Positions 40,440 to 44,496 of a stretch of 44,496 nt of DNA are shown piece after piece. How positions within the stretch are numbered: position 1 is the first letter of the stretch; each line of letters begins with the position of its first letter. The stretch is taken from NCBI GenBank assembly GCA_947503115.1, contig CANNCS010000020.1, forward strand, positions 1 through 44,496, in the 5' to 3' direction. The position numbers and the translations under genes are program-made. The notes under the pieces are model-generated. The model worked only from the letters and a program-made list of their open reading frames with translations. It was not told the origin of the DNA and ran no database searches. Origin of the DNA: an uncultured Marivita sp. (GTDB lineage: Bacteria; Pseudomonadota; Alphaproteobacteria; Rhodobacterales; Rhodobacteraceae).

Positions 40440-40658
40440 ATGCCTGCATCTACCTCCGAACGTGTTCAGAAGCGTCGTGACGCCTTGCGTGCCGCAGGTC
40501 TACGTCCAGTCCAAATCTGGGTCCCAGATATACGGCGTCCTGGTTTCGCGGCTGAATGCCGCCGGCAAGCCTCTCTCATCGCCACGCAAGATCTACAGGA
40601 TAGTGAACTGCCAGCCTTCATGAGTGCAGCCCTATCTGACCTCGATGGTTGGGAGTGA
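40440..40658 (+). CDS. MazE-like antitoxin (DUF3018 type)
   Basis: A 72-aa protein. MPASTSERVQKRRDALRAAG followed by LRPVQIWVPDIRRPGFAAEC is the N-terminus of the DUF3018 antitoxins that pair with MazF/PemK toxins: a basic helix, then R-P-V/I-Q-I-W-V-P-D. The acidic C-terminal tail (DLQDSELPAFMSAALSDLDG) would occupy the toxin active site. A GGAGCC site lies upstream. The stop overlaps the likely toxin start as GTGA. No AbrB-type MazE domain is present. Confidence 0.83.
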   Translation: MPASTSERVQKRRDALRAAGLRPVQIWVPDIRRPGFAAECRRQASLIATQDLQDSELPAFMSAALSDLDGWE

Positions 40659-40981
40659 GACGGGGTGACTTAGTCAGTGTCGCCCTTCAGGGTGACTATG
40701 GTAAACCTCACCCGGCGCTGATCATTCAGGCTGATCATTTTGTAGATCTAGGATCGCTCGCAATCCTTCCACTGACATCTCACATGGTTGATGCACCATT
40801 GCTTCGACTAACGATCGTCCCCTCGCCAGAAAACGGCTTGCGCAGGCCATCACAGATTATGTTGGACAAGCCTATGACTGTCAAAATAGATAAGGTTTCT
40901 TCTGTCTTTGGCCATCTTAATGATGCAACAATGGTCAGCGTGAACCGCTCACTGGCTCTATTCCTAGGTCTTGCGGGCTAA
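40655..40981 (+). CDS. mazF: MazF/PemK-type toxin
   Basis: A 108-aa protein. MRRGDLVSVALQGDYGKPHP-ALIIQADHF is the classic MazF N-terminus: R-G-D-L/I-V, then G-x-P-R/H-P-A-L-I-I-Q, where the Arg/His and the later Thr/Ser residues act in RNA cleavage. LAILPLTSHMVDAPLLRLTI and SQIMLDKPMTVKIDKVSSVF-GHL fit the remaining strands. I chose the GTG at 40655, which overlaps the antitoxin stop, because it gives the family's exact start; a TTG at 40649 would add two residues. It would be a sequence-specific mRNA or tRNA endonuclease. Confidence 0.86.
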   Translation: MRRGDLVSVALQGDYGKPHPALIIQADHFVDLGSLAILPLTSHMVDAPLLRLTIVPSPENGLRRPSQIMLDKPMTVKIDKVSSVFGHLNDATMVSVNRSLALFLGLAG

Positions 40982-40998
40982 TCGGGGCAGAAGGGGGA

Positions 40999-41418
40999 TC
41001 AACCCCCATCGAGATAGACGTCGATCAGATCATGCAGCATTTCACCATTGGTTCGCCGCTCCAGTTTGCAAAGCGCTCTGAAGCGGCGATAGACGTCTTC
41101 ATTCATCCGAACAGACATTTGCACGGTTGTCGCTGATGGCTGAGCCACATGCCTCCTATACGCCTTAGATTGAGCCTCTTGTCGGTCTTGGCGTTCTATC
41201 CGCATAAGCTGAACCAGTTTTTCAGCACTGAGACCGTCTTGTTTGCTGCGTGGTTCTATGTGTGGCTCTATGTGTGAACCAGTCAGAGCTGATGTGTCTG
41301 ATGCTGACGCCGATGTGCTCAATTTGGGAACGTTGGATAACGATTTGTGAGACGGCTTATCTGATTGCTGATTGGACTGCTTGGCGGAGTGCTGAGAGGT
41401 CTGATTTACATGGGTCAT
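40999..41418 (-). CDS. Ribbon-helix-helix DNA-binding protein with a disordered N-terminus
   Basis: A 139-aa protein. Residues 1 to about 60 are rich in Ser, Gln, His and Lys and look unfolded. The middle (EKLVQLMRIERQDRQEAQSK) is a charged helix. The last 45 residues, TTVQMSVRMNEDVYRRFRAL-CKLERRTNGEMLHDLIDVYL, form a ribbon-helix-helix domain. It resembles small plasmid partition or copy-control proteins in layout, but no toxin or ParA gene is adjacent on its strand. It is convergent with mazF (17-base gap). It may be a second centromere-binding protein or an orphan regulator; I cannot decide. Confidence 0.65.
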   Translation of the reverse strand: MTHVNQTSQHSAKQSNQQSDKPSHKSLSNVPKLSTSASASDTSALTGSHIEPHIEPRSKQDGLSAEKLVQLMRIERQDRQEAQSKAYRRHVAQPSATTVQMSVRMNEDVYRRFRALCKLERRTNGEMLHDLIDVYLDGG

Positions 41419-41723
41419 GTTGATGTCCTTATGGTGTTATCGAGGTTGATGTTTGTGGGTGAAGGTTGGGGGAGGGGAGGCGCACAGACCCATTGGCTCA
41501 AACGAACCAAGAGACATGCGCCATCAAAACCGACGGACGAAGGACCCGTCAGTTTGTGATTTCAGGATGGTGGTGTGTTTGGGGGTTCCGGAGAGGATGC
41601 AGGCAGACGCAGTAGCTTTTAAGCTTTCTGCGTGCCCCTCTTATGCCGCGGAACAAACAGGGTAATAGTCGACAGTATCTAGGTTCACCCTGCCATTTGG
41701 GGCAGGGCTGCGCAGCGCAGCTA
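41419..41723. other. Spacer with a diverged cassette-junction repeat and a hairpin
   Basis: No gene recognised. At 41536-41553 GACGAAGGACCCGTCAGT resembles the right end of the longer repeats at 42437-42491 and 43222-43275. CCCTGCC and GGCAGGG pair around ATTTGG at about 41687-41706, and GCTGCGCAGCGCAGC follows. These lie downstream of brnA copy 2 on the minus strand and could end its transcript, although no T-run is visible. Confidence 0.4.
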
Positions 41724-42017
41724 TTATTTTCCGCGCAACATAGCCTGACGCAGGATTGCATTCATGCGGGATTGATAGCCTTTCCCGCCAGCTTTGAGCC
41801 AGGCTAGGACATCGGCGTCTAAGCGGGCCGTAATCTGCTTCTTGACCGGCCGAAAATGTTCAGAGCGTTTCATTTCCGCAAGCTGTGCGTCAGTCAGTTC
41901 GGGAATGTCGCTTGTGTCGATTTCAGCGTCCGACAGCGTTGCCAGACGCTTGAGGTCGGCCTTCTGTGTTTCTGTCAAAGCTGGGAGCGTATCGAGTGTA
42001 TGTTCAACCTTCTTCAT
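41724..42017 (-). CDS. brnA: BrnA-type antitoxin (copy 2)
   Basis: A 97-aa protein. The C-terminal part, VKKQITARLDADVLAWLKAG-GKGYQSRMNAILRQAML, is the well-known BrnA domain (K-x-x-I-T-I/A-R-L-D-x-D-V-L-x-W-F/L-K-x-x-G-x-G-Y-Q). The N-terminal part is acidic (DAEIDTSDIPELTDAQLAEM) and would wrap the toxin. Its start lies 14 bases inside the end of brnT. It is more typical of the family than the antitoxin at 3241. The module sits between two copies of a repeat (41536 and 42437). Confidence 0.9.
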   Translation of the reverse strand: MKKVEHTLDTLPALTETQKADLKRLATLSDAEIDTSDIPELTDAQLAEMKRSEHFRPVKKQITARLDADVLAWLKAGGKGYQSRMNAILRQAMLRGK

Positions 42018-42306
42018 ATCGCTTCCTTTCTCTCCGTGTTGCAGAACGCGCCGAAATGATGCGGATCACTTCAACCGGCTCGCCAAATGGCCTGTCTTCC
42101 GTAAACGTGTGAGCTACTAAGACGACTGCAAGGCCGTCGATCTGCCCAACCGTCTGCCAACGTTGTTCCCCATCTTCGATGCGATCCTGGACGGACAGGT
42201 GCAACGGATCCAAGAAGACACGAGCCGCAATCTCAAAACTGAGACCGTGCTTGCGCTGATTTGACAGGTTCTTGTCCTCGTCCCAGATGAAAAGCGGAGA
42301 AGTCAT
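42004..42306 (-). CDS. brnT: BrnT-type toxin (copy 2)
   Basis: A 100-aa protein. FIWDEDKNLSNQRKHGLSFE is the hallmark of BrnT (W-D-x-x-K-x-x-x-N-x-x-K-H-G-x-x-F), followed by AARVFLDPLHLSVQDRIEDG-EQRW and the C-terminal EVIRIISARSATRRERKRYE, the residues thought to form the RelE-like RNase site. It is first in its operon and overlaps brnA by 14 bases. AT-rich DNA with TAATTA repeats (42311-42340) lies just upstream and probably holds the promoter and operator. Confidence 0.92.
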   Translation of the reverse strand: MTSPLFIWDEDKNLSNQRKHGLSFEIAARVFLDPLHLSVQDRIEDGEQRWQTVGQIDGLAVVLVAHTFTEDRPFGEPVEVIRIISARSATRRERKRYEEG

Positions 42307-42436
42307 AAAGATAATATAATTACAAAAAAGTAATTATACAATGTTGGGGGTTGGTGATGTTCTCCACTTTAAACATCATGATCTAACGACTTGCGCTCAA
42401 AGCGTTTATTGCCGCCCTTGTTATTTCTAGAGGGTA

Positions 42437-42491
42437 GATGCGAAACCGCCACCCGCTCCTTCCCCCCGTCATGTAGAGGAAGACCCGTCAG
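42437..42491 (+). repeat. Cassette-junction repeat, copy 1
   Basis: From GATGCGAAACC through CACCCGCTCCTTCCCCCC to CCCGTCAG, this matches 43222-43275 with only a handful of differences. It lies between brnTA copy 2 and the ParE/RHH module. CCTTCC and GGAAG within it could pair. No coding function is seen. Confidence 0.8.
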
Positions 42492-42509
42492 GTGCCCAAC
42501 CTCGACCCC

Positions 42510-42797
42510 CTATATTACTCTTGGCCAACGAGTGCTTGTATGACGAACAGTGGCGACTTGAACCTGTCCAGCAGAACTGACCCGATAGACCACGATGTAT
42601 CGCTTATGCGCAATCCACTCGCGGGTGCCTTCAACCCGTCCTGGCCGTCCAGCCTTTGGACTATCGGCTAAAGTGCCTTCAACACTCTGGATGATCTGAG
42701 CAACCAATTTGCGGGCTGCCTCTGGATCATCTTTGGCGATGTAAGTGAGGATCGATCTTAGATTGGCTTGCGCCCTTGGAGACCAGAGAACACTCAT
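42510..42797 (-). CDS. RelE/ParE-family toxin (module 8)
   Basis: A 95-aa protein. WSPRAQANLRSILTYIAKDD-PEAARKLVAQI is the usual N-terminal helical hairpin of RelE/ParE toxins, and SPKAGRPGRVEGTREWIAHK-RYIVVYRV is the matching strand region (G-R-x-G-R-V-x-G-T-R-E, then Y-I-V-x-Y). The C-terminal VQVATVRHTSTRWP carries the conserved V-x-R-V/H-x-H/T-x-x-R-x-W-P ending. Its start overlaps the antitoxin stop by 4 bases. The whole module is bounded by the direct repeats at 42437 and 43222. Confidence 0.9.
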   Translation of the reverse strand: MSVLWSPRAQANLRSILTYIAKDDPEAARKLVAQIIQSVEGTLADSPKAGRPGRVEGTREWIAHKRYIVVYRVSSAGQVQVATVRHTSTRWPRVI

Positions 42798-43060
42798 CCA
42801 GTTTTGTTGGTCCGAGCAACATCGTCGATGTGCTCAAGGAGCGAAGCCGTCAGGTCTTCGCCATTAACCCCTTGCCCTTCGTTAAGTTCTCGCAATCCAG
42901 CTTCCACATCGGCAATAAATGCCTCCTCCTCCGCCAAGAACTGCTCGACGGCAGCATTGGTGAGAAATGACTTTGACCGGCGCATGGCAGTGGCCAGCTT
43001 ATCAAGCCTGGCTTTTGTCTCGGTGGATGTTCGGAACGTCACGGTTGTTTGTTCTGCCAT
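42794..43060 (-). CDS. Ribbon-helix-helix antitoxin of module 8
   Basis: An 88-aa protein. MAEQTTVTFRTSTETKARLD-KLATAMRRSKSFLTNAAVEQFL is a classic ribbon-helix-helix (CopG/RelB-type) DNA-binding domain. The acidic tail (EEEAFIADVEAGLRELNEGQ) would bind the toxin. I chose the start at 43060, because GGAGAG lies 4 bases before it and the family starts here; in-frame ATGs at 43072 and 43117 exist upstream. It is first in the operon, ahead of the RelE/ParE toxin. Confidence 0.88.
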   Translation of the reverse strand: MAEQTTVTFRTSTETKARLDKLATAMRRSKSFLTNAAVEQFLAEEEAFIADVEAGLRELNEGQGVNGEDLTASLLEHIDDVARTNKTG

Positions 43061-43221
43061 ATCGCTCTCCATGATCGCGTTACCCAATTGTACACATTGT
43101 AACGCAAGATAACACAAGTGGGGATATTTTTACCCCGACCTGAACGGCGGAGCTGGCGAGCGGGATCGTATGGTCAAAGAACATTCAGATACCCAACCTA
43201 TGCTCTGGTTCTGTGCGCTGG

Positions 43222-43275
43222 ATGCAAAACTATCACCCGCTCCTTCCCCCCGTCATGCAGAGGAAGGCCCGTCAG
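43222..43275 (+). repeat. Cassette-junction repeat, copy 2
   Basis: Direct-orientation partner of 42437-42491 (GATGCAAAACTATCACCCGC onward to CCCGTCAG). Together they bracket the ParE/RHH module, so the unit from repeat to repeat is about 785 bases. Confidence 0.8.
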
Positions 43276-43869
43276 TAATACGCCGTATCCACGCGATGCC
43301 CGATATCGGAGGCCAGCCGCTTCCCCGCAGTGATCTAGATGACCTAACTGCCCCTTACCTTCAGCTTGATAGAACCAAACCAAGAGCAAAGTCCCCGGTC
43401 TGGACCCAAGCTTGATAAACTTGGATCACACCCGGTGGGTTGTAGTAGTCGCGTTTCTGTTCTCCCCTAGACGGAGCCGGTATGAGAACGGGTCGGGTGA
43501 TGTCCCCGGCGAATAGCTCCTTTGGCACGGGAAGAAGCAAACCGTGGCATGACCTTTTTCATGACAATGACATCACAGGCGAAGGTCACGCATAAACCTG
43601 AAGGCAGAGGATAGGACAGGGCTGCAGAGCCATGCAAGCGGCATACGGTCAGGAAAAGTGTTAATCTTGAGAGAGAAGAGAAGTTTGCGACCAATAGACT
43701 AAGTTGAATTGAGCAGACTTAATAAATTAGGCTGTTTTAGAGCCAGAATGTGAGATGTTACTCACATATTAGAAAAAAGTTCTTTCGTTAAAGTTGTGCG
43801 TTAAAGTTATGGCCAAGGGGGATCAAAGTGGCCAACTTATAGGGAGCATATAGGTCGAGAAAATCATGA
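43276..43869. other. Non-coding segment before the phage-like frame
   Basis: No gene recognised. ATGTGAG-ATGTTA-CTCACAT at 43748-43767 is a perfect 7-bp inverted repeat. GTTAAAGTT occurs twice at about 43786-43808. The stretch 43440-43650 is rich in short complementary pieces and could be a structured RNA, but I could not match it to a known class. The DNA turns AT-rich after about 43690, as in the phage-like frame that follows. Confidence 0.4.
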
Positions 43870-44496
43870 ATTAGATTACAGGACCCCAAGTACGCCAAGA
43901 ACAACGAAGAAATCCTTAAGCTAAACATGGATCTTTCTTCTGCAGATACCAATGCGAAAGAGCGATCCATTAAAGCTCGTATTCAGATGCTGACAGATGA
44001 AAACAACAGCTTGTCTATTGCTCCACTACTAGAAGCAGGAGAGTTTGGTACAATCTCTGAAGGCATGACAGAACAAGACTTAGAGTTCTCTGATGGACGG
44101 TTTGTCAGCTTCTTAGAGAAACAAGCTGGTAAACTACCTGGCTTTGCAGAGACAGGTGTTAAAAACTTATTGGTGACCAAAGACACTGCATTGTTCCAGG
44201 CTCTGAATAGAGGTGTTCAGTATGGTGACTTCATCTCTAAAGCAGTGCTTTATGATCATCTGGTTCAGAAAGAAGGCATGACTGAAGAAGAAGCTCTCTT
44301 CAGGGTGTCTGAGGAATTTGTGAACTACAATAAGAATGCTGGCCGAGGCAGAGATGCTTTAGAGAGCTTAGGCTTACTTTGGTTCATGAACTACAAGATC
44401 AGGATTATGAAGATTGGCCTAAGAATGGCGAGAGAGAACCCGTTTAAGTTTATGCTCTATGCAAGTGGGGCTGGTATGATGCCCAATGTTGAAACC
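43870..44496 (+). pseudogene. 5'-truncated phage-like protein fragment, runs off the window
   Basis: The open frame starts directly after TGA (43867-43869), has no good start codon for 19 codons (first ATG 43927), and stays open to the last base (209 codons). It reads as the inside of a larger protein: LSIAPLLEAGEFGTISEGMT, GRFVSFLEKQAGKLPGFAET, FISKAVLYDHLVQKEGMTEE and YNKNAGRGRDALESLGLLWF-MNYKIR. The style resembles the C-terminal parts of very large virion proteins of podoviruses, such as N4-type virion RNA polymerases, but I cannot confirm the family. It appears to have lost its 5' part, so I call it a fragment. An intact gene with an unusual start cannot be excluded. Confidence 0.5.

Noticed and set aside
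43118-43415. Plus-strand frames of 71 and 81 aa after module 8
   Set aside because: They run through the non-coding cassette-junction repeat, have no ribosome-binding site and resemble no family.
43440-43660. Possible group II intron or other structured RNA (GGAGCCGGTATGAGAACGGG region)
   Set aside because: Only loose resemblance; I could not identify domain V or a reverse transcriptase, so no RNA gene is called.

Overview
The window looks like a plasmid, or plasmid-derived accessory DNA, of a marine alphaproteobacterium of the Roseobacter group (Rhodobacterales). This rests on two RepA initiators of the RPA family with iteron origins, a small ParA/ParB-type partition pair, many toxin-antitoxin (TA) modules, a type I secretion system (T1SS) with a very large RTX adhesin, and glycan genes. 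The overall type recalls the RepA-type 'biofilm plasmids' described in roseobacters; that comparison is from memory and was not searched. I saw no rRNA, tRNA, CRISPR array, relaxase or conjugation gene.

Layout. 0-0.64 kb: AT-rich spacer and an insertion-sequence (IS) scar. 0.8-5.8 kb: replicon 1 (DnaA box, three GTGTTAA-type repeats, iterons, repA1) amid four TA modules (ParD-like/zeta-like, BrnTA, ParDE, Phd/RelE-ParE). 6.3-9.8 kb: an AT-rich gene for an ATP-grasp ligase resembling the N and G domains of cyanophycin synthetase, followed by an ABC exporter. 10.0-12.2 kb: a small XRE regulator and a 614-aa protein of unknown function. 12.2-28.0 kb (minus strand): the RTX adhesin (3848 aa), two small genes, the T1SS ATPase and the membrane fusion protein. 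28.4-29.3 kb: a propeller-like protein. 29.5-30.6 kb: a candidate centromere with parA and parB. 30.7-36.3 kb: a methyltransferase/double glycosyltransferase fusion, a GT4 glycosyltransferase and a sulfotransferase. 36.6-38.7 kb: replicon 2 (intact), an IS5-type transposase scar and a broken third replicon. 38.7-39.7 kb: a hairpin-rich non-coding segment. 39.7-43.1 kb: four more TA modules (ParDE, MazEF, BrnTA, ParE/RHH) and an RHH protein. 43.3-44.5 kb: non-coding DNA, then a 5'-truncated phage-like reading frame that runs off the edge.

How it fits together (inference). The two RepA systems use the same architecture with different iterons, and each lies beside its own group of four TA modules. 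This suggests that two or three related plasmids fused. The cargo is largely devoted to the cell surface: the T1SS would export the adhesin, and the glycosyltransferases and sulfotransferase would build or decorate a surface polysaccharide. The outer-membrane TolC partner is not encoded here. The parts least explained by known systems are the ATP-grasp/ABC pair, the XRE/614-aa pair beside the T1SS, the repeat-flanked TA cassettes, and the three origins in which the last iteron also encodes the start of the initiator protein.
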